Position numbers and translations under genes: made by a program | Shown here: one piece after another, positions 53,161 through 63,219 of the stretch | How the letters are laid out: each line of letters opens with the position of its first letter | Position numbering within the stretch: position 1 is the first letter of the stretch | Assembly: GCF_029931775.1 (NCBI RefSeq) | Contig: NC_079328.1 | Location: 11,026,501-11,090,500, forward strand | Direction: 5' to 3' | DNA: 64,000 bases | From: Euleptes europaea | Lineage: Eukaryota > Chordata > Lepidosauria > Squamata > Sphaerodactylidae | The notes under the pieces: generated by a model | The model's database searches: none | The model's input: only the letters and a program-made list of their open reading frames with translations | What the model was told of the DNA's origin: nothing

Positions 53161-53267
53161 GGCCTTGTTTTATTGTTTAGTCTCAGTTTCCAGATATTTT
53201 TACTGGTGTTGGGCTGAGTTAGTGAAGAAGAAAGTGCATGGATTAATTTGTCCTCAGTGTACAGTTG

Positions 53268-53975
53268 GGGAGGGCCTGTGGCTCAGTAAGAGACTCTGCT
53301 TTGCATGCAGAAGGACCCAGGTTCTATCCCTGGCATCTCCAATGAACGGGACTGGGTAGCAAGTGATGTGAAACTGATGTGTTTTCTGTTGCCCCAGAAA
53401 GTTGGACCAGAACCAACACATTGAAATTAAATCAATAGGGTTTTCATCTAATCATTAGGAAGAACCTGACAGAGCAGTTCCTCAACGGAACAGGCTTCCT
53501 CGAGAGGTGGTGAGCTCTCCTTCTCTGGAGGTTTTTAAGCAGAGGCTGGATGGATGGCCATCTGACAGCAATGCTGATTTTGTGAATTTAGGCAGATCAT
53601 GAGAGGGAGGGCAGGAAGGGATGAGTCAGTGTTTGGTTCTCATAGCCCTTTCTTACATACCCAGGGTAATGCGGATTGCCACTTTGAAGTCAGGAAGGAA
53701 TTTTCCTCCAGGCCAGATGGCTAGGGATCCTGGAGTTTTGCCTTCCTCTGGGCATAGAGCAGGAGTCACTGGGGGAGTTGGGGGGGGGGAGTATTTGTGA
53801 ATTTCCTGGGTTGTGCAGAGGTTCGACTAGATGACCCTTGAGACCCCTTCCAGCTCTGTGTTTCTATCTTCTAAGACATCTACCTGAGACTCTGGAGAGC
53901 GCTGCCAGTCCAAATAGACAATACTGACCTTGACAGGCCAATAGCGTGATTCAGTATAAGGCACCTTCACGTATG
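53268..53975 (+). repeat. tRNA-derived SINE split by a CR1 fragment
   Basis: The left part 53268-53372 (ggcctgtggctcagtaagag ... gcaagtgatgtgaaa) and right part 53872-53975 (aagacatctacctgagactc ... cagtataaggcacctt) are two halves of one SINE. Confidence 0.8.
53394..53872 (+). mobile_element. CR1 3' end inserted in a SINE
   Basis: It contains gaacctgacagagcagttcc, gagaggtggtgagctctcct, ggatggccatctgacagcaa and ttttcctccaggccagatgg, and ends ccagctctgtgtttctatct. This is the end of CR1 ORF2 plus the 3' UTR. Confidence 0.85.
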
Positions 53976-54177
53976 TACAATGCCATCAAAAGACAAACCC
54001 AAAAGACTTAAATAAGGGCAATGGAACTGAAATGCCCAAAGGCAGCCATTTTGTGATCAGCTAAGGATTGCAGCAGAATCTTAAGGCAGATTTACTAGAA
54101 AGTAAGTTCCAGTAACCAAAATGAGGTGGTACACTCTGCTGCACCTGGATTGGGGAGATGTGAGTCTTACGTCATTT

Positions 54178-54342
54178 ATGCATGGGAGGTTTTGCTGTTC
54201 TCTAGATGCACATTTTCCCATCCAAATTTTCAAAACTCAACAATAACCCCCCATGCAGAGTTCTGAGAATTAGGATGGGGAAAATGTGTATCTAGAGAGC
54301 GGCAAATCCAAAGCAAAACCTCCCATGCATCAGTGGCCTTAC
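54178..54342. mobile_element. Palindromic MITE (atgcatgggaggttttgc termini)
   Basis: It opens atttatgcatgggaggtttt and closes gcaaaacctcccatgcatca. Internal arms tctctagatgcacattttcc and ggaaaatgtgtatctagaga are inverted. It is the uninterrupted relative of 18601-19090. Confidence 0.85.
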
Positions 54343-55640
54343 CCGTGAAAGGGATTGGGGCTATTAGTTTTAACTATTTCCCAGAGTTGTCATAAGGATA
54401 AAAGGTGCAGGTGATGTATGCCACCTTAAATAAATATGCTCCTGTACAAGACTCCATTTGAGCAGTCCTTCAAGTGGAGGCAAAGCCTGCCAGGCTTATT
54501 TAGGAGTAAGTGCCAGGATTTTTAAAATGGAGAATGTGGAACTGCACACTGGCTAAAGCATACATGCAGCATGCACTGCTCCAACACAGCTGTGCATACA
54601 AGCTTTGTTTTGTTAGGATCACCGTTCCATCATGCTTGCAGTGCAAGATGTTACACCCTTCGAAGGCCATAGACTTAGAAGGATGTCACTGTTTAGGGTC
54701 GGGAGAAAATCCTCACAAGAGGGAATCTGACAGCACAAACACAGAAGAGCAGGCACTGACAGTTTTTCTTCAGATTTAGGAGCCACCTCATAACCTTAGA
54801 AGCCATATTTATTTTTCAGCCTGCATGGGTTTATATTTTAATTACCATGCTTGCTCATTCATGCTAACACAAAACCCAACCCTAAATTATTCACAGTTGT
54901 TTTGGTCTTTTTTTTTAAAGCTACAACAAAAGTGTTTCAGTATATAAACAAATGTGGGATAACTGTAGTTGTCATCACAAGAAAAAGCTAAACTCTATCC
55001 CTCATCTAAATAAATAAATTTGTACTTCTACTGAAGTACAGGAGCTTATAATAAATGGCTACTGAAAATACTAGGCACCACAATGACATTTTTAGGTGTC
55101 ATCAATTTGTCAAGCCCTGCAAAAGAATCTTAAATTCAGGCAAATGTAACCCCAAGAACTGATCGACTGGACCAAGCAGGGGTAGTGTAGCTGAAACTCC
55201 ATGTCCCGAGGCAGCAAATGTCTAAACAGTAGTGTGAGGAAGCAACACCCATAGCCTGTTGTTGGACCTCCAGGGTTACTGGTTGGCCAGGGTGCATAGC
55301 AGGATACTGGGGTACATGAAGAACCGGCCAGATTCAGCAGGGCATGTCTTATGAATGGAAGGAGAGTTAATAAGACACAGTAAGCTAAATTTTGGTGGTG
55401 AGCTGGATAAGATTTTCTGAGCTTATCTCTTCTTGTATAGGATAATTTGAAAGTCTGTATATGAATGATTAATTAGTAACAGAATTAATTCAGTATAACT
55501 GGTATTTTTAGAATTTTATTTTTATTATGACACACATTTCCTTTAGCAGCAGGTATGATGTACAGTTGTAATGAAAAAAAATTATGAACAATTTGAGAAT
55601 GACAAGTTGTAAAGATGACAGCATACATCTAGGTATTGTA
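54343..55640. other. Intergenic between APBB3 and SRA1, unclassified
   Basis: AT-rich with no gene evidence. Confidence 0.5.
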
Positions 55641-56130
55641 GTAATCACTTCAAAAAGGATATGGACAGAATGAAGAGGGTGCAGAGGAGAGTGACGGGAA
55701 TGATCAGGGGCCTGGAGACCAAGCCCTACGAGGTAAGCCCTATGAGTAAAGACTTAGGAATGTTCGGTCTGGAGAAGAGGAGGTTGAGGGGGGACATGAT
55801 TGCTCTCTTAAGTATTTGAAATGCTGTCACTTAGAGGAGGGCAGGGAGCTGTCCCTGTTGGCAGCAGAGGACAGGACTTGCAACAATGGGTTTAAATTAC
55901 AGGCGGAAAGGTACCGGCTGGATATTAGGAAAATGTTTTTTACAGTAAGAGTAGTTCAGCAGTGGAATTGGCTGCCTAGGGAGGTGGTGAGCTCCTACTC
56001 TCTGGCAGTCTTCAAGCAGCAGCTGGACAAACACTTGTCAGGGATCTTTTTGGCTGCTATCCTGCAATGAGCAAGTGATTGGACTAGATGGCCTGTATGG
56101 CCTCTTCCCACTCTATGATTTGAATCCTAT
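55641..56130 (+). mobile_element. CR1/L3-type LINE 3' fragment
   Basis: The text contains MKRVQRRVTGMIRGLETKPY-like sequence, NNGFKLQAERYRLDIRKMFF and VVQQWNWLPREVVSSYSLAV. The 3' UTR is ggactagatggcctgtatgg, ctcttcccactctatgattt. Confidence 0.9.
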
Positions 56131-56830
56131 TGTTATTGCAGAACTTTCAAGGTGCAGTCTGGTCAATGTTGGCCAATTTAATGGGGACTGGTTTTTTCTT
56201 TTTCTCACGAGGAGCGAATTGGAAGAATCCAGCACCTTGGTGGGTCGGAAGAGAAACTGAACTTGGGACTGCCACAAAAGTGTTTGCAAGTGAAACATCC
56301 AGTTGTTTCATTCAGCTCAGAGACAGACAAGCCACATGATCCTGTTATTAGTATATAGGAGATCGTGGTATTCTCATGGTCGGAGGAGGCTTTTGAGCTG
56401 AGGACACTTAACAATTCATCTGTTTTGCAAAAATGTACTCCCGACTTAGCTCCACAGAAGCCACACAGGCACAGGTTTTCCTAAACAGTGCTGAACTTGG
56501 AATTTTTGAAATGCACAAAAAGCTCTTTTGTGAACTGTGAGCTGGTGTGCATTTCTCTCTTTTTTATTATTTATATAAAGGAATACAGGAAAAAAGGGAA
56601 AGGGAAAAAAGGTAACCTTTGTAATTGATCTCTGAGGGTTTTGTTCTGTTTTACATCTTTGAACTATGACTAGGGACTACTGGGACATGCATGGGACAGA
56701 ACGGGACTTTTCAACTGAAGTTCTGGATTCAGTTGGGAGTTTTTCCACTAGAACCTGTCATGTATTAAATTTATGCTCTGCCTTTGCATGTGTATGTTCG
56801 AGTTAACTAACAAAATTTAAACTTCACAGA
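56131..56830. other. Intergenic, unclassified
   Basis: Short overlapping chance frames only; nothing supported. Confidence 0.45.
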
Positions 56831-56835
56831 ATAGT

Positions 56836-57062
56836 TAGCAGAAAAGGGCAAGAGTCCAGCAGCACCTTAAAGATTAACAAAAATATTTTCTGGTAGGGTA
56901 TGAGCTTTCGTGAGCCACAGCTCACTTCTTCAGGTATCTGAAGAAGTGAGCTGTGGCTCACGAAAACTCATACCCTACCAGAAAATATTTTTGTTAGTCT
57001 TTAAGGTGATACTGGACTCTTCCCCTTTTCTACTACTGCAGACAGACTAACACGGCTACCTA
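56836..57062. repeat. Palindromic Penelope-type tail repeat, second copy
   Basis: Two inverted copies of the tail meet at about 56937. The right arm carries ctgaagaagtgagctgtggc, tcacgaaaactcatacccta and ends cagacagactaacacggcta. It is the same family as 16766-17304 and 38688-38800. Confidence 0.85.
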
Positions 57063-57114
57063 CTGAGAATAGTTAGCGTATAGCAGGGCTGGTCACTGTT
57101 TCTTTAATGAGAGC

Positions 57115-57650
57115 TACTTTTGATTAAGTTAATTCATGCCATCGTATTCCCTATTATTATGTATGGGTGTGAAAGCTGGACATTGAAGAAAGCTGATAGG
57201 AAGAAAGTAGATTCCTTTGAAATGTGGTGTTGGAGGAGAGCGTTACGGATACTGTGGACTGCCAAAAAAACAAACAAATCAGTGGGTTATAGATCAAATC
57301 AAGCCTGAACTGAATCTAGAAGCTAAAATTACTAAACGGAGGCTATTGCACTTTGGTGATATTATGAAAAGACAACAGTCACCGGAAAAGACAATAATGC
57401 TAGGAAAAGTTGAAGGCAGCAGGAAAAGAGGAAGACCCAACAAGAGAGGGACTGACTCTATAAGTGGAGCCAGGGCCCTCAGTTTGCAAGACCTGAGCAA
57501 GGCTGTAAAATGCAGGACATTTTGGAGGACTTTTTTTCCATTTATTTACTAGCTCCTTTGACCAAAGCTTAACCATAACAATAATACATAATTTTGGAGG
57601 ACTTGATTCATAGGGTCGCCATGAGTCGGAAGCGACTTGACGCTTTCTGC
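57115..57650 (+). mobile_element. BovB/RTE LINE 3' end
   Basis: The plus strand encodes FPIIMYGCESWTLKKADRKK, DSFEMWCWRRALRILWTAKK, then [16 protein letters not shown]. It ends with catagggtcgccatgagtcg, gaagcgacttgacgc. It is split near 57535-57588 by a short insert, with attttggaggactt repeated on both sides. Confidence 0.93.
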
Positions 57651-57990
57651 ATTCTGTTTATTGGGAATTCCTCAAGAAAATATGGATAGAAATGATAGGG
57701 TCATTTGTCAATATAGTTTTGCTGCTGCAAGAATTGTAATAGCTAAAGTTTGGAAGCAAATAAATCAACCATCAATACGTGACAGGAGAGAGAAATTACG
57801 GATGTATATGAGGATGGCCAAATTAACAGAATTCCAACATGGAAAAGATATGGAAGAATTTAAAAAAACATGGGCAAAGGCCGTCACATATTGGGACAAA
57901 CTGGCAAAAATGGATTTTACTAATTTAGTTAGTGAGTTATAGAAACTAGTTTTATTTTTATTCTTTAATTTTATTGTTAATAAAGTAATT
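57651..57990 (+). mobile_element. L1 ORF2 C-terminal fragment
   Basis: The plus strand encodes AAARIVIAKVWKQINQPSIR, YMRMAKLTEFQHGKDMEEFK, TWAKAVTYWDKL, the C-terminal domain of L1 ORF2. A short AT-rich 3' end follows. The apparent start of this frame actually lies in BovB sequence. Confidence 0.85.
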
Positions 57991-57995
57991 TTTAA

Positions 57996-58770
57996 ACTGG
58001 TTCTTGTAGGTTATCCGGGCTGTGTGACCATGGTCTTGGTATTTTCTTTTTTCGCCAGCAGCTGTGGCAGGCATCTTCAGAGGAGTAACCCTGAAGGACA
58101 GTGTCTCTGTGTCAAGTGTGTAGGAAGAGTAATATATAGTCAGAAAGGGGTTGGGTTGAGCTGAATCATTGTCCTGCAAAAAGTATCAAAGGTAATGTGC
58201 TCATCATTGTCCTGTAAGACTCAAGATAATGTGCTAATGAGGGTGTGGTATGTTAATATAGAACCATTGTATCCTGAAGTGATCTGTTAATGTGTGAAAT
58301 CCAAAGCTAATCTGCATGACTATTGTTGACTGTAGTCTTTGTTAGTCTGGAGGTTTTCAGGACAGGAAGCCAAGCTTATTAAGAATGAATAAGGCTTGGC
58401 TTACTGTCCTGAAAACCTCCAGACAGATCACTTCAGGATACAATGGTTCCATTTTAACATACTACACCCTCATTAGCACATTATCTTGATACTTACAGGA
58501 CAATGATTAGCACATTACCTTTGATACTTTTTGCAGGACAATGATTCAGCTCAAACCCAACCCCTTTCTGACTATATATTACTCTTCCTACACACTTGAC
58601 ACTGAGAGACACGGTCCTTCAGGGTTACTCCTCTGAAGATGCCGGCCACGGCTGCGGGCGAAACGTCAGGAAAGAAAATACCAAGACCACGGTCACACAG
58701 CCCGGATAACCTCCAAGAACCCACGAACTCTGACCGTGAAAGCCTTCGGCAAAATTTTTAAACTGTTTAG
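57996..58770. mobile_element. Large fold-back element, about 775 bp
   Basis: The left arm (57996 to about 58375) and right arm (about 58395-58770) are inverted copies over nearly their full length around a short centre (cttattaagaatgaataag). The arms contain gttatccgggctgtgtgacc, tcatcattgtcctg and gaaaacctccagaca and their complements. The right end is ctctgaccgtgaaagccttc. No coding capacity. Confidence 0.9.
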
Positions 58771-58775
58771 AGACA

Positions 58776-59000
58776 TTGGTTCTTGTAGGTTATCCGGGCT
58801 GTGTAACCGTGGTCTTGGTATTTTCTTTCCTGACGTTTCGCCAGCAACTGTGGCAGGCATCTTCAGAGGAGTAACCCTGAAGGACAGTGTCTCTCAGTGT
58901 CAAGGGTGTAGGAAGAGTAATATATAGTCAGAAAGGGGTTGGGTTTGAGCTGAGTACTACAAGAACCAATGAACTCTGACCGTGAAAGCCTTCGACAATA
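58776..59000. mobile_element. Fold-back repeat, short copy
   Basis: It runs from ggttcttgtaggttatccgg to aagaaccaatgaactctgac, cgtgaaagccttcgacaata. It is a shortened version of the preceding element lying directly next to it. Confidence 0.85.
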
Positions 59001-59252
59001 TGTTTAGAGACACTTCTTCGGAAGTCTGGTGATGGGTCCCTTTATTAAGGTGGGTGGAGGGGGGGTCAAAAGGGTATTTTTGCATTTTGTAACTGTGCGA
59101 TTTCGAGTGGATTAACCAGATTATGTAATCGATACTCTTTTGTACTTTCTTTATGTTTATTTTTATAGTAGTGGTGTGTTTTGATTTACGTGTTGTGTTA
59201 TGTTATGTTCTAAATTTTTTTTAAAAAAAACTTTAAAAAAGAAAAGAAAAAA

Positions 59253-59273
59253 GGAAGCGACTTGACGGCACTG

Positions 59274-59316
<43 letters not shown>
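59253..59316 (+). repeat. BovB 3' tail with (AC)n microsatellite
   Basis: The segment ggaagcgacttgacggcact, gaacacacac leads into about 20 AC units, the normal terminus of BovB copies. It lies about 290 bp before the SRA1 start codon. Confidence 0.85.
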
Positions 59317-59319
<3 letters not shown>

Positions 59320-59960
59320 TGAGCCTTTCTGGGCGCGGCACAACCGTGGCCTGTTTCTGCCCCCGTCCCCACCCCACGTCCTCCCTGTGGGGCTTACCTC
59401 AGCGAACCAGGCCGTCGCCTGGGATCGGGGCGGCTGAGCGGGCCGCCTGGGCCGGGCCGGGCCAACCCCTCTCCTCCCTTCCTCGCCGCGGCGCCACCGG
59501 CAGAGAAGCGGGGCGCGAGAAGGCCTCCAGACTGCGGCGCGGCCGCCCACGTCACCCCGCGGCTGAGGGCGAGGCCTGCGAGCGGCGGCGGCGGCCATCA
59601 TGGCGGAGCTCTACGTGAAGGCGGGTAAGGGGCCCCGTGAGGGAAGCCCGGGGTGGGGGAGGGGGCCGCGGCTCCCCTCGGCGGGGCCGGGCTGACGGGC
59701 CCTTCCTCTGTGTCCCCGCAGGGAACCCGGAGCGCGGGTGGAACGACCCTCCTCAGTTCTCCTACGGGCTGCAGCAGCAACGGGCCGCGGCGGGGCCCGG
59801 GGTGGCCGGAGCCAAGCGGGGGCCGCTCACTCGACGCCCCGCCGCAGCAGGGGAAGAAAGGCCGCCGCCGCCGCCGCCTCACGGGCCAGGTGGGAGCAGC
59901 TTCCCGCGCGTCCTCCGTCCCCTGCTCGCCTCTGTCGAGCAGGCCGCTCCGCCGAGGATG
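59320..59960 (+). promoter_or_regulatory. SRA1: CpG-rich promoter of SRA1
   Basis: GC- and CpG-dense sequence (gggccgggccgggcc and similar) surrounds the first two exons. The start codon lies in gcggccatcATGGCGGAG, a near-match to a YY1 site. Confidence 0.7.
59600..59889 (+). CDS. SRA1: SRA1 (steroid receptor RNA activator 1 / SRAP), exons 1-2 only
   Basis: Exon 59600-59624 encodes MAELYVKA and exon 59722-59889 encodes [20 protein letters not shown], then a basic and proline-rich stretch ending [10 protein letters not shown]. Donors are GTAAGG and GTGGGA, with phase 1 at both borders. The N-terminus is nearly identical to human SRA1 ([20 protein letters not shown]). The product works both as a non-coding nuclear-receptor coactivator RNA and as protein SRAP, whose conserved C-terminal helical bundle is encoded by later exons. 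Those exons are not in the window: 59890-64000 holds only intron with repeats. Exon 2 is richer in alanine, glycine and proline than the mammalian one. Same strand as APBB3, about 8.2 kb after its stop, as in the mammalian cluster. Confidence 0.96.
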
Positions 59961-60017
59961 GAGGGAGGAGGCATTGAGGAGGGGGGGTCTGGGGACGGGA
60001 AGGCTCCTTTTTCCATT

Positions 60018-61194
60018 TCAAGGGGCCGTGGCTCAGTGGTAGAGCCTCTGCTTGGCATGCAGAAGGCCCCAGGTTCAATCCCCGGCATCTCCAGTTAAAG
60101 GGACCAGGCAAGTAGGGGATGTGAAAGACCCCCGCCTGAGACCCTGGAGAGCCATGGAGAAGGGCTGTGGCTCAGTGGTAGAGCCTCTGCTTGGCATGCG
60201 GAAGGCCCCAGGTTCAATCCCCGGCACCTCCAGTTAAGGGGCTGGGCAAGTAGGTGATGTGAAAGACACCTGGAGAGCCATGGAGAAGGGCCGTGGCACA
60301 GAGGCAGAGCATCAACTTGGCATGCAGAAGGCCCCAGGTTCAATCCCCGGCATCTCCAGTTAAAGGGACCAGGCAAGTAGGGAATGTGAAAGAGCCCCGC
60401 CTGAGACCCTGGAGAGCCATGGAGAAGGGCCGTGGCTCAGTGTGTAGAGCCTCTGCTTGGCATGCAGAAGGTCCCAGGTTCAATCCCCCGGCCTCTCCAG
60501 TAAAAAGGACTGGGCAAGTAGATGATGTGACAGACCTCCGCCTGAGACCCTGGAGAGCCGCTGCCGGTCTGAGTAGACAATACTGATTTTGATGGACCTA
60601 GGGTCTGATTCAGTAGAAGACAGCTTCATGTTTTGGTAAGGGCTGTGGCTCAGCAGAAGAGCATCTGCTTTGCATGCAGAAGGTCCCAGGTTCAATGCCC
60701 GGCATCTCCAGTTAAAGGGACTAGGCAGGTAGGGGATGTGAAAGACCCTTTTCCGCCTGAAACCCTGGAGAGCCGCTGCCGCTCTGAGCAGACAACACTG
60801 ACTTGGATGGACCGAGCGGCTGGTTCAGTAGAAGGCAGCTACATGTCTTATGGGGAGGGGCTGTGGCTCAGTGATATAGCATCTGCTTGGCATGCAGTAG
60901 GTCCCAGGTTCAATCCCCCGGCCTCTCCAGTTAAGGGGCTAGGCAAGTAGGTGATGTGAAAGACACCCTGGAGAGCCATGGAGAAGGGCCGTGGCTCAGA
61001 GGCAGAGCATCAACTTGGCATGCAGAAGGCCCCAGGTTCAATCCCCGGCATCTCCAGTTAAAGGGACCGGGCAAGTAGGGGATGTGAAAGGCCTCCACCT
61101 GAGAACCACGGAGAGGGGCTGTGGCCCAGTGGGTAGAGCTTCTGCTCGGCATGCAGAAGGTCTCAGGTCCAATTCCCGGCATCTCCACTTAAAG
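60018..61194 (+). repeat. Array of about eight tRNA-derived SINE copies in SRA1 intron 2
   Basis: Heads of the form gccgtggctcagtggtagag, catgcagaaggcccc, aggttcaatccccgg recur near 60021, 60165, 60290, 60427, 60642, 60858, 60983 and 61118, all plus strand. Most copies stop after gagaccctggagagccatgg; those starting at 60427 and 60642 run to the full tail (tctgagtagacaatactgat). Confidence 0.92.
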
Positions 61195-61870
61195 CGCTGG
61201 TTCCCAACTGTGACAGCAGGTAGACTTCCCCTGACTATGGAAGCTCCACTGATTTAGCAATTTGTAATAATCTCTTTTCCTTTCTGTAAAATGTTTTAGG
61301 ACAGCCAGGGAATAGCTTGTTGCTGGGCAGAATATCCCTGTATGTCTGTGTGCTAAGGAAGTGGGTTAAGAGTCATGGAGGGTTACAGTAAACCATAACA
61401 AGAACTGGGTGAAACTATTACTCCACTGCCGCCTCGATGTCTGGAGTGTTATCAGCCTACCCTGAATGTTGATGGGTTGTCATATCTTGAATTTGGATAA
61501 ATATCCCTTCCTCAGTATGATCGGGGCTCAGAGATTTCTGCCCATTAGGGCCTCTGAGTCCGCAGCTGCAAATAAACTGTTTTCTTGAAATATTGATCCC
61601 AGGTCTCTCTCTCCCCCCACGAACCCTTGTTTGCCATATCACAACCTTTCCGAGTATGTGGATCCCTCCTTTTAATATCAAAATTTTTTTTGCAGACCCC
61701 CCAACCCCACAGGATAGCAGTTGTACTATTAGTACCCATTAATTGAGAAAATGCATATTGTTAAAAAGATCGAAATGGTAGCTGCTGAATGCATGTATGG
61801 ATTCGCAGACCCCTTGCAAGACTTTCGCGGCGTCTCCAGAAGTCCCTGGCCCCCAGGTTGGGAACCACTG
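61195..61870. mobile_element. hAT element, 676 bp, inserted in a SINE
   Basis: The termini are CGCTGGTTCCCAACTGTGAC and CCAGGTTGGGAACCACTG. The 8-bp duplication ACTTAAAG (61187-61194 and 61871-61878) is perfect. The host SINE resumes at 61871 (acttaaagggaccaggcaag). No transposase is seen. Confidence 0.93.
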
Positions 61871-62250
61871 ACTTAAAGGGACCAGGCAAGTAGGTGATGT
61901 GAAAGACCCTTTTCCGCCTGAGACCCTGGAGAGCCGCTGCCGCTCTGAGTAGACAACACTGTCTTGGATGGACCGAGGGGCTGGTTCAGTAGAAGGCAGC
62001 TACATGTCTTATGGGGAGGGGCCGTGGCTCAGAGGCAGAGCATCTGCTTGGCATGCAGAAGGTCCCAGGTTCAACCCCCCCCCCCGCATCTCCAGTTAAA
62101 GGGACCAGGCAAGTAGGTGATGTGAAAGACCCCCGCCTGAGACCCTGGAGAGCTGCTGCCGCTCTGAGTAGACAACACTGACTTGGATGGACCAATACTG
62201 AATCTGATGGATCAGATTCAGTAGAAGGCAGCTCCGTGTGTTCATATGTC
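61871..62250 (+). repeat. Rest of the split SINE and one further full SINE copy
   Basis: 61871-62010 completes the copy begun near 61118. A complete copy starts near 62013 (gggaggggccgtggctcaga) and ends at tagaaggcagctccgtgtgt, about 62243. Confidence 0.88.
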
Positions 62251-62330
62251 TGATTTCCTCAGGCACGAAAAGAAAGCTTTATCCTTACGGGAAATAAGAG
62301 TCCCCACAACCCCCCCCCCCCGGTTCCCTG

Positions 62331-62745
62331 CTGTCAGGGTTGCCAACCTCCAGGTACTAGCTGGAAATCTCCTGCTATTACAACTGATCTCCAGCTGATC
62401 GAGATCAGACCACCTGGAGAAAAATGGCCACTTGACTCTGTGGCATTGAAGTCCCTCCCCAAACTCCTTCCAGCTCAGGCTCTGCCCCAAAAACCGCCCG
62501 CCAGTGGTGAAGAGGGACCTGGCAACCCTACCTGCTGTGGTTGCCAACTTCCAGGTAGCCTCTGAAGTTCTCCCAGTTACATCATCTCCAGACTACAGAG
62601 GTTAGTTCCCCTGGAGAGAGTGGCAGTTCAGAAAGGGATGGACTTCATGGAATTACAACCCTGGTGAGGTCACTTTCCAAACTCCACCCTCTCCACTCCC
62701 AAATCTCCAGGAATCTCCTAACCTGGAGTTGGCAACCCTTACTCC
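62331..62745. mobile_element. Two adjacent gggttgccaac MITE copies
   Basis: The first is 62331-62530 (cagggttgccaacctccagg ... ggacctggcaacccta). The second, diverged, is about 62537-62745 (ggttgccaacttccaggtag ... cctggagttggcaacccttac). The family also occurs at 2931. Confidence 0.7.
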
Positions 62746-62904
62746 CTCTACGTTGCTTCTGTGGACCCTCAGTTGTAACACTAACGTGGGCCCCACAACT
62801 TCTGCACTGAGTCCATTTCTCTCTCCCTATGTGTGTGTGTTTGCGTGTGTGGTTGAAGTCATCATTTGTACAACTCCAACATGTAAAGAGGTGCTGTAAT
62901 CCAG

Positions 62905-63215
62905 AGTGTAATCCAGCATGGTGTAGTGGTTAAGAGCGATGGACTCTGATCTGGAAAACCGGGTTTGATTCCCCACTCCTCCCCACGTGAGCGGTGGAGG
63001 CTAATCTGGTGAACTGGATTTGTTTCCCCCCTCCTACACACGAAGCCTTGAGCAAGTGACCTTGAGCAAGTTACAGTTCTATTAAGAGCTCTTTCAGCCC
63101 CACCTACCTCACAGGGTGTCTGTTGTGGGGAGGGGGAGGGAAGGTGATTGTAAGCCAGTTTGATTTTCCCTTAAGTGGTAGAGAAAGTCGGCATATAAAA
63201 ACCAACTATTCTTCT
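62905..63215 (+). repeat. tRNA-derived SINE, full length
   Basis: It contains ccagcatggtgtagtggtta, the B box gggtttgattcccc, cacctacctcacagggtgtc and the tail agtggtagagaaagtcggca, tataaaaaccaactattctt. This is the best reference copy in the window. Confidence 0.92.
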
Positions 63216-63219
63216 ATCT

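Noticed and set aside
57637-57942. 101-codon frame as a host gene
   Set aside because: It begins in BovB 3' sequence and continues into the L1 ORF2 C-terminal domain; two adjacent retroelement pieces.
60018-62250. tRNA genes
   Set aside because: The A- and B-box sequences belong to SINE heads followed by constant SINE bodies; no cloverleaf with a proper anticodon arm and acceptor stem.
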